In this document: positions 1 through 8,809 of the stretch, one piece after another
How the letters are laid out: the number at the start of each line of letters is the position of its first letter
Numbering within the stretch: the stretch's first letter is position 1
DNA from: HK-STAS-PATE-36 sp964565615
GTDB lineage: Bacteria > Patescibacteriota > Saccharimonadia > Saccharimonadales > JAGQNJ01
Reading direction: 5' to 3'
Length of the DNA: 64,000 nt
Assembly: GCA_964565615.1 (NCBI GenBank)
Contig: CAZMFO010000002.1
Span: 1 to 64,000 of the forward strand
Translations under genes and position numbers: made by a program
The notes under the pieces: model-generated
What the model was told of the DNA's origin: nothing
The model's input: only the letters and a program-made list of their open reading frames with translations
Databases searched by the model: none

Positions 1-131
1 AAGATCCTTTAACATTTCTACGGTTTACGCTTGTTCCATGTTAGTTGACTGAACCTGTTTTAGGGTGACATATAGACAACTTAAAAAGGTTATGGTACTC
101 TGAAGTAAGTAAACAGTAAAAAGTAAAAAAT

Positions 132-1802
132 ATGGATCCAAACATTAAGCAAAGCATAGTTGACCGCCTTAAACAGACTAACAATGTATTGGTGACTGTT
201 AAGAATAGCCCTAGTGTAGATCAGCTTTCGGCTTGTATTGGACTAACGCTGTTTTTAAATAAGCTGGGTAAACATGCCACTGCCGTATTTAGCGGAGAGG
301 TACCCTCAACAATAGAGTTTTTAAAACCCAACGACACCTTAGAAAAAGACACTAATTCATTGCGAGACTTCATCATCTCGCTTGATAAGAGCAAGGCCGA
401 TAAATTACGCTATAAGGTTGAAGATCAGGTAGTGAGGATATTTATTACACCGTACAAAACAAGTCTTAGCGAGAAGGATTTAGACTTTAGCCAGGGTGAT
501 TTTAATGTAGATGTAGTTATCGCGATTGGTGTTCATATGCGTGAGGAGCTAGATCAAGCAATTATGGCTCATGGTCGTATTTTGCACGATGCTACAATCG
601 TTTCTATCAATAACTCAAAACCGGCTGATCTGGGAGCCTTAAACTGGAACGATTCAAAAGCTAGTAGTTTGTCGGAGATGGTTGCAAGTTTAGCTGATCA
701 ACTACAGCCAAATAAACTAGATGCTCAAATGGCAACGGCCTTTCTTACTGGAATAGTTGCCGAAACAGAGCGATTTAGCAACAGCAAAACGACACCTATT
801 ACTATGAGTATTAGCTCTAAGTTGATGGCATCGGGGGCAAATCAGCAGTTGGTAGCAACAAAACTAGAAGAGCCCACTAAAGTTGATATACCACAAGCCA
901 AGCCTAAAGATAAGAAAGAAGTTAAGAATGATGGAGAGCTAGAAATTGAACATCCCGAGCTTCAAGAGAGCAGTCTGCCTTTACCACCCGTAGAGGGAGA
1001 AGTTGATCAAGAAAGCGAAATTCACATAGATGAACAGGGCAACTTTAAGACCGGCTTACAGGACAGAGCCCCAAAAGAAAATAATAAGAACAAGTCAGCA
1101 AATAAAGAATCGGATAAACCAAGCAGGTTAGCACTAGAACCGCCAACTTTAGGTAGCGCTCTTACTGCTAACACACAAGTAAATCAGCTTGATCCCAGTA
1201 TTGACCCACTAAGTGGAGAATCTCCCAACGAGGGGATTATTGGTCAAGACAGCAAACAAACAGCCGATGAACCTTTGGCGTTACCAAAAGAAGGCAATAC
1301 ACTCACAGCATCAGATCAAACACTAAGTGCACTAGAAGAACAGGTAGGAAGCCCACATATTAGAGCAACAAGCTCTATGGCCCAACCGGGTAGCTTGCCG
1401 ACCCAAAATAATCCTCACGAGGATGGACTACAGCCAATTAGCCACCCTAAACCTAATTTAGGAGGTGGTTTAAATCAGGCAAATGACACTTTTCTAGGTC
1501 AGCCGTCTGAACAAAAAAATAGTTCAGATTTAAGCAATACACTAGACGGTGCAAGACGGGCTGTAGAAGAGGCCTCGCAGTTATCTGAATATCAGCCAAA
1601 TCCATTACAGAGTCTTAATGCCCAGCCTTTAGGAGAAAACCTCAATTCTCCGCTATCAAACGGCCAACAGGGTGTTAATAATAATGCTTTTCCTGATTTC
1701 GTTCCTCAAAATAATCTGCCAGCTCAAGATCAGTCGGGTGCAAGCCAGCCACCAACACCACCACCTCCTGTACCGCCTCCAATGATGCCGCCAAGTAGTT
1801 AG
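132..1802 (+). CDS. DHH-superfamily-like protein (catalytically degenerate) with proline-rich tail
   Basis: The first ~240 residues have the layout of a DHH-type (NrnA/oligoribonuclease-like) phosphoesterase: a Rossmann-like opening (VLVTVKNSPSVDQLSACIGL), the VVIAIG strand and a later AFLTGIVAETERFSN helix. The metal-binding Asp/His positions of true DHH enzymes are not evident: the usual N-x-D-x-D stretch reads SVDQLSA. An enzymatic role is therefore doubtful. Residues ~245-556 are low complexity, rich in Q, N, P and S, ending in a run of prolines. It sits directly upstream of truB, where DHH genes are common in bacteria. Identification by fold is moderate; function is unknown. Confidence 0.6.
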   Translation: MDPNIKQSIVDRLKQTNNVLVTVKNSPSVDQLSACIGLTLFLNKLGKHATAVFSGEVPSTIEFLKPNDTLEKDTNSLRDFIISLDKSKADKLRYKVEDQVVRIFITPYKTSLSEKDLDFSQGDFNVDVVIAIGVHMREELDQAIMAHGRILHDATIVSINNSKPADLGALNWNDSKASSLSEMVASLADQLQPNKLDAQMATAFLTGIVAETERFSNSKTTPITMSISSKLMASGANQQLVATKLEEPTKVDIPQAKPKDKKEVKNDGELEIEHPELQESSLPLPPVEGEVDQESEIHIDEQGNFKTGLQDRAPKENNKNKSANKESDKPSRLALEPPTLGSALTANTQVNQLDPSIDPLSGESPNEGIIGQDSKQTADEPLALPKEGNTLTASDQTLSALEEQVGSPHIRATSSMAQPGSLPTQNNPHEDGLQPISHPKPNLGGGLNQANDTFLGQPSEQKNSSDLSNTLDGARRAVEEASQLSEYQPNPLQSLNAQPLGENLNSPLSNGQQGVNNNAFPDFVPQNNLPAQDQSGASQPPTPPPPVPPPMMPPSS

Positions 1803-1823
1803 TAACCTGCACAACAATTAGTG

Positions 1824-1829
1824 TACAAT
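1824..1829 (+). promoter_or_regulatory. -10 element of a probably leaderless truB transcript
   Basis: TACAAT ends 7 nt before the truB ATG at 1837, and there is no Shine-Dalgarno sequence. Transcription would start at or next to the start codon. The -35 is weak. Confidence 0.5.
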
Positions 1830-1836
1830 CCTATAA

Positions 1837-2511
1837 ATGGACGGATTGTTGCTGATAGATAAACCGAAGGATTGGACTAGCTTTGATGTTGTGGCCAAGT
1901 TGCGAGGTTTGATACGACAGCAAACTGGACAAAAGAGGGTCAAAGTCGGGCATACTGGCACACTAGACCCTCAAGCTACAGGGCTGTTGGTGGTCGTCAT
2001 AGGTAGTTATACAAAAAAAGTACCAGAACTATCAAAAGCGGATAAGACATACGAGGTTGTTATGCAGTTGGGGTCAACTAGTACAACTGGAGATATAGAA
2101 GGCGATAAAACCTTTATTTCGGATGCTGTACCTTCAGAACAAGATGTATTAAATACGCTTTCGGGTAATATAGGGGTAATTAGCCAAACGCCACCTGCTT
2201 ATTCGGCTATTAAAGTCAACGGACAGCGAGCCTATAAATTAGCCAGAGCGGGCAGAGAGGTTAAAATTGAGCCTCGTAAGGTAGAGATCTTTGACATAGC
2301 CAATGTAGAGTATCGCTATCCAGTCGTAAGGTTTTCAGCTACGGTAAGCAGTGGTACCTATATTCGCTCTTTAGTAGAAGATATTGGTCAGCAGTTACAA
2401 ACGGGGGCATTTTTAGCTGACTTAAGAAGGACTCGTGTTGGTGAAATGAAGATTAACGATGCAAAACAGATAACAGATAAAGATTTACTTAGCTTTATTT
2501 GTACGATTTGA
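1837..2511 (+). CDS. truB: tRNA pseudouridine(55) synthase TruB
   Basis: This enzyme isomerises U55 in the T loop of tRNAs. The N-terminal GLLLIDKPKDWTSFDVV and the catalytic-Asp motif GHTGTLDPQATGLL (Asp near residue 44) are the TruB family signatures. Later motifs PPAYSAIKVNGQRAY and SGTYIRSL are also present. At 224 aa it covers the catalytic core but lacks the C-terminal PUA-type extension of longer TruBs. It follows the DHH-like gene and overlaps the end of a convergent small gene by 27 bp. Confidence 0.95.
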   Translation: MDGLLLIDKPKDWTSFDVVAKLRGLIRQQTGQKRVKVGHTGTLDPQATGLLVVVIGSYTKKVPELSKADKTYEVVMQLGSTSTTGDIEGDKTFISDAVPSEQDVLNTLSGNIGVISQTPPAYSAIKVNGQRAYKLARAGREVKIEPRKVEIFDIANVEYRYPVVRFSATVSSGTYIRSLVEDIGQQLQTGAFLADLRRTRVGEMKINDAKQITDKDLLSFICTI

Positions 2512-2772
2512 CTTTTTTGGGCGTTTCCAAAAACGAGCTAACAGTACAGAGAAGACAATCAAAGCACCAGTTGCAACCGTAAAAGAGACAACCGTGCCAG
2601 AATTAATCAAGTTCTTAAGATTAGCATTGTTGGCTTGCCTATCACCGTTAAATGGGGCGGTACTATATGCACTCTCACCGTAGTTATAGTTAGTTGACTG
2701 GGCTAGGTAGGCAAAATACACAAAAGAGTCGTCTAGGCGAATAGTTGTAAATGTGTTGGTAATTGCCTTCAT
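2485..2772 (-). CDS. Small single-pass membrane protein, unknown
   Basis: 95 aa protein with a polar, Asn/Tyr-rich N-terminal half and one hydrophobic segment (about residues 60-80, VVSFTVATGALIVFSVLLA) followed by a basic tail (RFWKRPKKSNRTNKAK), so the N-terminal part is predicted outside the cell. It is convergent with truB and overlaps it by 27 bp. The ATG at 2772 is divergent from the next gene. No family recognised; the composition and the TM/basic end look real rather than a shadow frame. Confidence 0.55.
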   Translation of the reverse strand: MKAITNTFTTIRLDDSFVYFAYLAQSTNYNYGESAYSTAPFNGDRQANNANLKNLINSGTVVSFTVATGALIVFSVLLARFWKRPKKSNRTNKAK

Positions 2773-2795
2773 TGTTTACAATATCTTTCTAATAG

Positions 2796-2801
2796 TATAA
2801 T
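2796..2801 (+). promoter_or_regulatory. Promoter of the 72-aa gene
   Basis: TATAAT, with TTGTTT at 2772-2777 (18-bp spacer). The octamer CATAAGCA lies at 2814-2821, between the -10 and the ribosome binding site; the same octamer recurs at other promoters in the window. Confidence 0.5.
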
Positions 2802-2834
2802 ATCTAACTATATCATAAGCATAAAGGAATAATT

Positions 2835-3053
2835 ATGAAGAATATAAAAATCAACGAAGTCCTAAGCAAAGAAATGAGCCGAACAGAGTTTTTGGGGTTA
2901 ATTGGTGCGGGTTTGTTATCTATGATTGGCGTAACAGCTTTGGTTAAAAATCTAGGGGATGTGTTTGGCAAAATCAATAATAAACAGAACTCTTTTAACT
3001 ATGGTAACGATAACTATGGCGGGTCTAGCAATAAGTCAAAGCTAGGGTTTTAA
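2835..3053 (+). CDS. Small membrane-anchored protein with SRxEFL motif, unknown
   Basis: 72 aa. The motif MSRTEFLGLIGAGLL followed by a hydrophobic stretch (about residues 20-37) resembles a degenerate Tat-like or lipidless anchor seen in short CPR surface proteins; the remainder is Asn/Gly/Ser-rich. AAAGGA lies 6 nt before the ATG. It has its own promoter. Family not recognised. Confidence 0.6.
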   Translation: MKNIKINEVLSKEMSRTEFLGLIGAGLLSMIGVTALVKNLGDVFGKINNKQNSFNYGNDNYGGSSNKSKLGF

Positions 3054-3155
3054 TAGGCTCTAAACACATTCCTTATCTATAATTTAATCGTCGGGCTGTC
3101 TTAAGTTGATTTATTCTTGCGCTGAGGAGCTATTGTGTCACTTTGAGTAATAGGG

Positions 3156-3184
3156 TTGATTTATCAAGAAGACCGTGCTAGTAT
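3156..3184 (+). promoter_or_regulatory. rpsO promoter
   Basis: TTGATT (3156-3161), 17-bp spacer, TAGTAT (3179-3184), about 40 bp upstream of the rpsO start. Confidence 0.6.
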
Positions 3185-3226
3185 TATTAGTAACGCCATC
3201 AATCTATTAAGTTAAAAAAGGGAATT

Positions 3227-3493
3227 ATGATTACATCAGAAAAGAAGCAAAAAGTGATTGCTGACCTACAAAAGAGCAACAAAGATGTAGGAAGCTCGGC
3301 TGTTCAGGTCGGACTACTTACTAAGAGGATTGAAGAAATCACCGAACATCTTAAAACGAACAAAAAAGACCATATGGCAAGGCGAGGATTACTGCAGATG
3401 GTTGGTAAACGCAAGCGTCATTTAGCTTATATTGCCAAAAGAGATAGTGGCGAGTATCTAGACTTAATTAAAAAGCTTGGTTTAAGACGCTAA
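3227..3493 (+). CDS. rpsO: 30S ribosomal protein S15
   Basis: 88 aa, the usual S15 length. Family motifs TGSSAVQ-like (VGSSAVQVGLLTKRI), DHMARRGLLQMVGKRKRHLAYI and the C-terminal YLDLIKKLGLRR are present. It binds 16S rRNA helix 22 and the h20-h22 junction early in 30S assembly. The order rpsO-pnp is the classic bacterial arrangement. The start is supported by AAAAAGGGA just upstream. Confidence 0.97.
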   Translation: MITSEKKQKVIADLQKSNKDVGSSAVQVGLLTKRIEEITEHLKTNKKDHMARRGLLQMVGKRKRHLAYIAKRDSGEYLDLIKKLGLRR

Positions 3494-3572
3494 TTTGCAT
3501 AGGCTTTATTCCGCTTTCTTGGAGCGGATGAGCTTGTGCACATTAACAATTTAAAAAGCTATTGCTAAACAA

Positions 3573-3649
3573 GAGTTTGATGTATTGCACCAGATATATG
3601 CAAAACCATACTGCACAAGGCGCGTATATTTGCACTATGCATCAAACTT
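3573..3649 (+). promoter_or_regulatory. Long imperfect hairpin in the pnp leader
   Basis: Outer stem 3573-3585 pairs with 3637-3649 (13 bp including G-U pairs). After an internal loop, 3593-3601 pairs with 3622-3630 (9 bp). The hairpin ends 25 bp before the pnp start. In Escherichia coli a comparable pnp leader stem is cut by RNase III, and PNPase then destabilises its own mRNA. The stem is seen in the sequence; the same mechanism here is inference. Confidence 0.55.
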
Positions 3650-3674
3650 CTAGCAGATAAGGAGAAGAATAATT

Positions 3675-5816
3675 ATGGGTCAAACAATAAACCCAACAGG
3701 AAACAAGATAATAAAAGTAGAAACCGATTTTTGTGGGAGAAAACTTAGTCTAGAAGTAGGTAGAGTAGGGTTTCGGACCACAGCTTCGGTGATTGCCCGT
3801 TATGGCGATACAACAGTATTGGCGTCTGCTATGGTGGGCGATAAACCCTTAGATGGCTTTGATTATTTTCCTTTGAGCATTGACTACGAGGAAAAAATGT
3901 ATGCTTCAGGAAAAATAAGTGGCTCACGATTTATCAAAAGAGAGGGGCGTCCTAGCGAGGATGCAATTTTAATCGGACGATTGATAGATCGCCCAATTCG
4001 CCCACTCTGGCCAAAAGGCTACAGGCACGAAGTACAGGGAGTGGCGACAGTTTTAAGTATGGATCCTGATTTTCGCCCGGATATGGTGGCTATGGTGGCT
4101 ATCAGTACGGCGTTTATGTTAACCGGTGCACCTTTTGATGGGCCTATCGCAGGCGTAAGGGTTGGTTTTAAAAATGGTAAGCCGGAGGCTTTTTTGAGTG
4201 CTAAAGAGCTAGAGGCTAATAAACTAGATTTGGTAGTAGCAGGCAAAAAAGACGCTATTATGATGGTTGAGGCTGGAGCTAACGAAGTTACTGAAGAAGA
4301 ACTTCTAAAAGCTTTAGAATACGCCGGTCAGGCTATTAAGCCAGCAATTGAGCTACAGGAAGAGCTGGTTAAAAAAGTCGGTGTCGTTGCGCAAGAGTTT
4401 AATCTTAGTTTGCCAGACACAGATATACAAGAAAGAGTTTCTACTTGGCTAGAGGGTAAGCTAGGTGCTCAACTTCGGGCGCCTTATCCAGAACGCAATA
4501 ATTTAGTTAATGATTTGCGTGATCAAATGCGCCAACATTTTATTGAAGAAATTGGTGAGGAAGCATACGCCGAACAGCGTCAAGAATACGATGATGCCTT
4601 TATTTTGGCGGTACATCAAGATGTACGAGAAGGTATTGTAAAAGAGGGTATTCGTCCCGATGGCCGTTCCTTAACAGAGGTTAGGACATTATCTAGCGAA
4701 GTTGGTTTATTGCCACGAGCGCACGGATCGAGTTTATTTACCCGTGGGCTAACACAGGCTATGAATATCGTTACTTTAGCACCTCTTAGCTATGCTCAAT
4801 TGATTGACACGATGGAAAAGGACGAGGAAAAGCGTTATATGCATCACTACAACGCACCGGGATATACAGTTGGTGAAGTCCGCAGGTTAGGTAGTCCAGG
4901 ACGGAGAGAAATTGGACACAGTGCTCTTGCCGAAAGGGCATTGGTAGCGGTATTGCCCAACGAGGCTGATTTTCCTTACACTATTAGGTCTGTTTCAGAA
5001 ATTATGAGTCAAAACGGTTCAACATCAATGGCCGCTACATGTTCTAGTTGCTTGGCACTACTGGATGCTGGCGTGCCCCTTAAGCGACCAGTTAGCGGTA
5101 TTGCTATGGGGCTAATGATGGATGGCGATAAGCCAGTTATTTTGAGTGATATTGCCGACGCCGAAGATTTTGCTGGTGATATGGACTTTAAAGTTACCGG
5201 AACAGAACAGGGTATAACCGCACTTCAAATGGATATGAAGGTTCATGGCTTACCAGTTAAGGTGTTGGCAAGCGCACTAGAACAAGCTAAAGCAGGTCGG
5301 CAACATATTCTTAAGCATATGCTAGAAACAATTAGCGCGCCAAAAGAGATGAGTCAGTATGCGCCTCGTGTTGAGGCTATCAAGATAAATCCAGATAAGA
5401 TCCGCGATGTTATTGGTAAGGGTGGCGAAACTATCAACAAAATTATTGCCGAAACTGGTGCAGAAATTGATATTAAGGATGATGGAACGGTGATGATTGC
5501 TAGCCCAGACAAGCAGTCAATTGATTCGGCAGTAGCTTGGGTAAAAAGTTTGACCGCCGAGCCAGAAATCGGAAAAATATACCAAAATTGCCGAGTGGTG
5601 AGTGTTTTAGAGTTTGGTGCATTTGTCGAGATTATGCCGGGTCACGAGGGGCTTGTTCATGTTAGCGAGATGAGGGAAGAGCGAGTCAATAAACCAAGCG
5701 ATGTAGTTAAAGAAGGCGATACGGTGGAGGTAAAATTGGTAGCAATTGATGATCGTGGTCGGTTACAATTAAGTATGAAAGCCGTCGCTCGAGAAAAGAA
5801 GCAAAAGAATAAATAA
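3675..5816 (+). CDS. pnp: Polyribonucleotide nucleotidyltransferase (PNPase)
   Basis: 713 aa, full family length. It degrades RNA 3'-5' by phosphorolysis. Two RNase PH-like halves are seen: the first has SIDYEEKMYASGKISGSRF; the second, catalytic, has NAPGYTVGE and GRREIGHSALAERAL plus SEIMSQNGSTSMAATC and DFAGDMDFKVTGT. They are followed by a KH domain (IRDVIGKGGETINKI, about residue 577) and an S1 domain (about 635-705). The start at ATG 3675 has AAGGAGAAG upstream. Coupled downstream to a small membrane protein, a uracil-DNA glycosylase and RNase J. Confidence 0.97.
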   Translation: MGQTINPTGNKIIKVETDFCGRKLSLEVGRVGFRTTASVIARYGDTTVLASAMVGDKPLDGFDYFPLSIDYEEKMYASGKISGSRFIKREGRPSEDAILIGRLIDRPIRPLWPKGYRHEVQGVATVLSMDPDFRPDMVAMVAISTAFMLTGAPFDGPIAGVRVGFKNGKPEAFLSAKELEANKLDLVVAGKKDAIMMVEAGANEVTEEELLKALEYAGQAIKPAIELQEELVKKVGVVAQEFNLSLPDTDIQERVSTWLEGKLGAQLRAPYPERNNLVNDLRDQMRQHFIEEIGEEAYAEQRQEYDDAFILAVHQDVREGIVKEGIRPDGRSLTEVRTLSSEVGLLPRAHGSSLFTRGLTQAMNIVTLAPLSYAQLIDTMEKDEEKRYMHHYNAPGYTVGEVRRLGSPGRREIGHSALAERALVAVLPNEADFPYTIRSVSEIMSQNGSTSMAATCSSCLALLDAGVPLKRPVSGIAMGLMMDGDKPVILSDIADAEDFAGDMDFKVTGTEQGITALQMDMKVHGLPVKVLASALEQAKAGRQHILKHMLETISAPKEMSQYAPRVEAIKINPDKIRDVIGKGGETINKIIAETGAEIDIKDDGTVMIASPDKQSIDSAVAWVKSLTAEPEIGKIYQNCRVVSVLEFGAFVEIMPGHEGLVHVSEMREERVNKPSDVVKEGDTVEVKLVAIDDRGRLQLSMKAVAREKKQKNK

Positions 5817-5817
5817 T

Positions 5818-6069
5818 ATGCCTAAGAATAGACAAGCACAAAAAAATAGTAAGATGTTTCGGTTTTATAAAAGTGCCATAGGGCATTTGGTACTGATGTT
5901 AATTGTTTGGGTGATTGGATATAGCATATTTTGGGTGGCTGTAGATACCGGCAGTACCCTACAATGGCTGTTAGTTATTTTAAGTTTATTTTTTGGTATT
6001 TATCATCTGGTGCAAGCTACCAGTTTGTTCATTAAAAAGTTATGGCACAAAGCAAACAACAGAGTCTAG
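5818..6069 (+). CDS. Two-TM small membrane protein, unknown
   Basis: 83 aa with two hydrophobic helices (about residues 22-42 and 50-70) and a basic N-terminus. It starts 1 nt after the pnp stop and overlaps the next gene by 28 bp, so it is translationally coupled within the pnp-RNase J operon. No family recognised. Confidence 0.65.
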   Translation: MPKNRQAQKNSKMFRFYKSAIGHLVLMLIVWVIGYSIFWVAVDTGSTLQWLLVILSLFFGIYHLVQATSLFIKKLWHKANNRV

Positions 6070-6650
6070 ACATAATTAAACGGTCAATTATTGACGATAA
6101 TGTTTGTTTAGAGTTAGCAAGTAGTGCAACTCAGTTAGTCTTTGGCGAGGGAAGTCCAGATGCCGATTTGTTGTTTATCGGTGAGGCACCGGGAAAAAAC
6201 GAAGATATTCAGGGCAAACCTTTTGTCGGGGCATCGGGTAAACTACTAGACGAAATGCTTGCCTCAATTAACTTGTTGCGAGGTGATGTTTACATTACCA
6301 ACATCGTTAAATACCGTCCACCAAATAATCGAGACCCTCTGCCAGAAGAAAAACAAGCCTTTTTGCCATATTTGCAAGCCCAAATAGAGGTAATTCAGCC
6401 AAAAGTGGTTATTCCACTTGGGAGACATAGTATGAGTTGCTTCTTACCAGATTTGCAAATTAGCAAAGTGCACGGACACCCTCATCCAAAAGTATGGGGG
6501 AGGCAAGACGGAGTTATTTTGCCTTTATATCATCCAGCAACAGCACTTTATAACAGAGGTATGCGCAGCACTCTTTTTGATGATTTTGCGCAGATCCCTC
6601 ATATTTTACAAGAAATTCAAGATTCAAAAGAAAAGGAGAACAATCAATGA
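6042..6650 (+). CDS. Family-4-type uracil-DNA glycosylase lacking the Fe-S cysteines
   Basis: It would remove uracil from DNA in base excision repair. Family 4 (UDGa) motifs are clear: FGEGSPDADLLFIGEAPGKNED (motif A, in part), GKPFVGASGKLLD, VYITNIVKYRPP and the C-terminal HPATAL (motif B). The four cysteines that hold the 4Fe-4S cluster in UDGa are absent. The two N-terminal positions are Asn and Leu (a Cys lies one residue away), and the later two read Tyr (NIVKYRPP) and Phe (KQAFLPY). The enzyme thus appears cluster-free. 202 aa; overlaps the next gene by 4 bp. Confidence 0.88.
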   Translation: MAQSKQQSLDIIKRSIIDDNVCLELASSATQLVFGEGSPDADLLFIGEAPGKNEDIQGKPFVGASGKLLDEMLASINLLRGDVYITNIVKYRPPNNRDPLPEEKQAFLPYLQAQIEVIQPKVVIPLGRHSMSCFLPDLQISKVHGHPHPKVWGRQDGVILPLYHPATALYNRGMRSTLFDDFAQIPHILQEIQDSKEKENNQ

Positions 6651-8692
6651 ATCAAAACCAACCAAACAACAAACTAAAGCCTTTGCCAAAGCAAAACCCT
6701 ATAAAGGATGCAAGATCGGCAAGCAAAACAACAGGTACCGGTCGAAGTGTTTCTAGGGGGGCAGCGATCCGTGCTCATAAACGAAGCCTTGACGATGCTC
6801 AGAAGCTACTTAATCAGTATTCTTCAGCCTCACAAAGACCACGGATTAAAACTAGAGCAAATGAGGTGCTTGATGATTTTAATAAACTCAAAATAACTTT
6901 TTTGGGCGGATTAGACGATGTTGGCGAAAAAAACTGTACAATTATTGAATACCAAAATGACGCAATCATTTTAGATTGTGGAAACCATCTAGGGGTGGAT
7001 TTACCAGGGATTAATTACGAAATTGTTGACCCTACCTATTTAGAGAGTATTCGCCACAAGATTAAAGCTTATGTAATTACCCACGGGCATCTGGATCATA
7101 TTGGCGGACTAAAGTTTATTGTTCCAAAATTTCCGGCACCGATCTATGGATCCCGCTACACTATAGGTATCGTAGAAAAAACTTTTGAAGATGTTCCGGC
7201 TGGGCAAGAACATTTTGAGCCAAAGACGGTAACTATGAATATAGATGGCCACGAACGGCTAAAGATTGGCAATTTCTTTATTGAGTTTTTGCGTATTACG
7301 CACTCTATTCCCGACGCCAGCTCGGTAGCCATTGATACACCAGTAGGTAGGATTATTGCAACTGGTGATTTTAGGCTAGACCCAGAACCTCTTGACAACA
7401 AGCCGAGTGATACAGAAAGACTTAAACAATTGGGCGATGAAGGCGTCTTGTTGTTATTAACAGAGAGTACTAACTCCGACGACGAGGGGCGAACTCCAAC
7501 CGAGCATACCCTGCAAAAGAGCTTTAATGACATTATTAAGGGTGCCAATGGGAGAATTTTTTGTGCTGTCTTTTCTAGTAATATGAACCGTATTCAGATG
7601 ATTATCAATTCTGCAGTGGAGTCTGGACGAAGGGTAGCACTAGATGGACGAAGTATGATGGCCTATGCCGAAATTGCCGTTCGTCAAGGTATCTTAAAGG
7701 TGCCAAAGGGTACAATAATGGCTATGAAGGATGCCAATAATGTGCCTGATGAACAACTATTAGTAATGTGTACGGGTGGGCAGGGTGAGCCAAATGCCGC
7801 CTTGCAAAGAATGAGCGAGGGTAATCATCAGTACATCAATCTTAAACCGGGCGATACAGTGGTTGTAAGCTCATCGCCTATTCCGGGGAACGAAGTCAGA
7901 TATGACACAATCGGCAATAACTTAGCCAAGCTCGGAGTGCATTTGTATCGTCATCCAACCCACGAGGTTGACGGTTGTGGCCCTTTGCATGTTTCGGGGC
8001 ACGCTAGACGAGAGGAAATGCGTGAGATGATCCATTTGGTGCGTCCAAAGTATATTATTCCGGTACACGGCGGTATGTTGCGTCGTCATTATCACGCCAA
8101 TTTGGCTGTAGAAGAGGGCTGGAAGAGAGACCATATAATTTTAGCCAATAATGGCGACAGTTTTTTGGTTTCCGCAGACAAGGTTGAGCCCGCAGGGCAA
8201 GTCCCTCACGGCAGTTTACTGGTAGATCAGACGGGGTCAATCGTCAGCAATGTCGTGGTAAAAGATAGGTTAGTGCTGGGGGCAGAGGGTATGGTAGCAG
8301 TTGTTTTGACGATAGATCGCAAGAACGGGTCGCTATTAACTAGCCCAGATATCTTAACTAGAGGCTTTATCTATATTCGTGACTCCGAAGAGCTGATGAA
8401 CGGCTTGCGAACCGAGCTTCGTCGGGCTGTGGTGCAACGGTTTAAGAGGGTAGATTTTGATAGATTTAAGCAAGAACTCAAAGAGCACATCACTCATTAT
8501 TTATATGATCAAACACAACGCTCACCGATAGTTATTCCTGTAGTAAATGCAGTTAATACTAGCAAGCAAACAAGTAGCGATAAGCAAAATGCTAGTAGCA
8601 AAAAGACTCCCGAAAAAAGTCCAGATCAAATAAAAATAGAAGAACAAGAACGCTTTGCTAAATTACGAGCTAAACTACTAAACTCCAAATAA
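6647..8692 (+). CDS. rnj: Ribonuclease J
   Basis: 681 aa metallo-beta-lactamase/beta-CASP nuclease for 5'-3' exonucleolytic and endonucleolytic mRNA and rRNA processing. The zinc motif HGHLDHIGG lies near residue 146, with later ligand segments THSIPDAS, ATGDFR and HVSGHARREEM (beta-CASP), then VHGG, and a C-terminal domain. An ~80-residue basic N-terminal extension precedes the MBL domain, longer than in Bacillus RNase J. With pnp in the same operon, the cell groups its main RNA-decay enzymes. ATG overlaps the preceding stop (ATGA) with AAAAGGAG upstream. Confidence 0.95.
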   Translation: MNQNQPNNKLKPLPKQNPIKDARSASKTTGTGRSVSRGAAIRAHKRSLDDAQKLLNQYSSASQRPRIKTRANEVLDDFNKLKITFLGGLDDVGEKNCTIIEYQNDAIILDCGNHLGVDLPGINYEIVDPTYLESIRHKIKAYVITHGHLDHIGGLKFIVPKFPAPIYGSRYTIGIVEKTFEDVPAGQEHFEPKTVTMNIDGHERLKIGNFFIEFLRITHSIPDASSVAIDTPVGRIIATGDFRLDPEPLDNKPSDTERLKQLGDEGVLLLLTESTNSDDEGRTPTEHTLQKSFNDIIKGANGRIFCAVFSSNMNRIQMIINSAVESGRRVALDGRSMMAYAEIAVRQGILKVPKGTIMAMKDANNVPDEQLLVMCTGGQGEPNAALQRMSEGNHQYINLKPGDTVVVSSSPIPGNEVRYDTIGNNLAKLGVHLYRHPTHEVDGCGPLHVSGHARREEMREMIHLVRPKYIIPVHGGMLRRHYHANLAVEEGWKRDHIILANNGDSFLVSADKVEPAGQVPHGSLLVDQTGSIVSNVVVKDRLVLGAEGMVAVVLTIDRKNGSLLTSPDILTRGFIYIRDSEELMNGLRTELRRAVVQRFKRVDFDRFKQELKEHITHYLYDQTQRSPIVIPVVNAVNTSKQTSSDKQNASSKKTPEKSPDQIKIEEQERFAKLRAKLLNSK

Positions 8693-8809
8693 AACCATTT
8701 TTGTATTAACAGACAGCATTAAATTATGCAAAAAAACTGTTTCTCGTCTCAAGGAAATGGTATATTATTAAGCATAATTAGGATAACGTAGAGGGGGAGA
8801 GCAGATTTT

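Noticed and set aside
1..131. Promoter for the first gene (TTGACT at 45-50)
   Set aside because: No -10 box at acceptable spacing; the best candidate TATAGA is 20 bp away, so it was not annotated.
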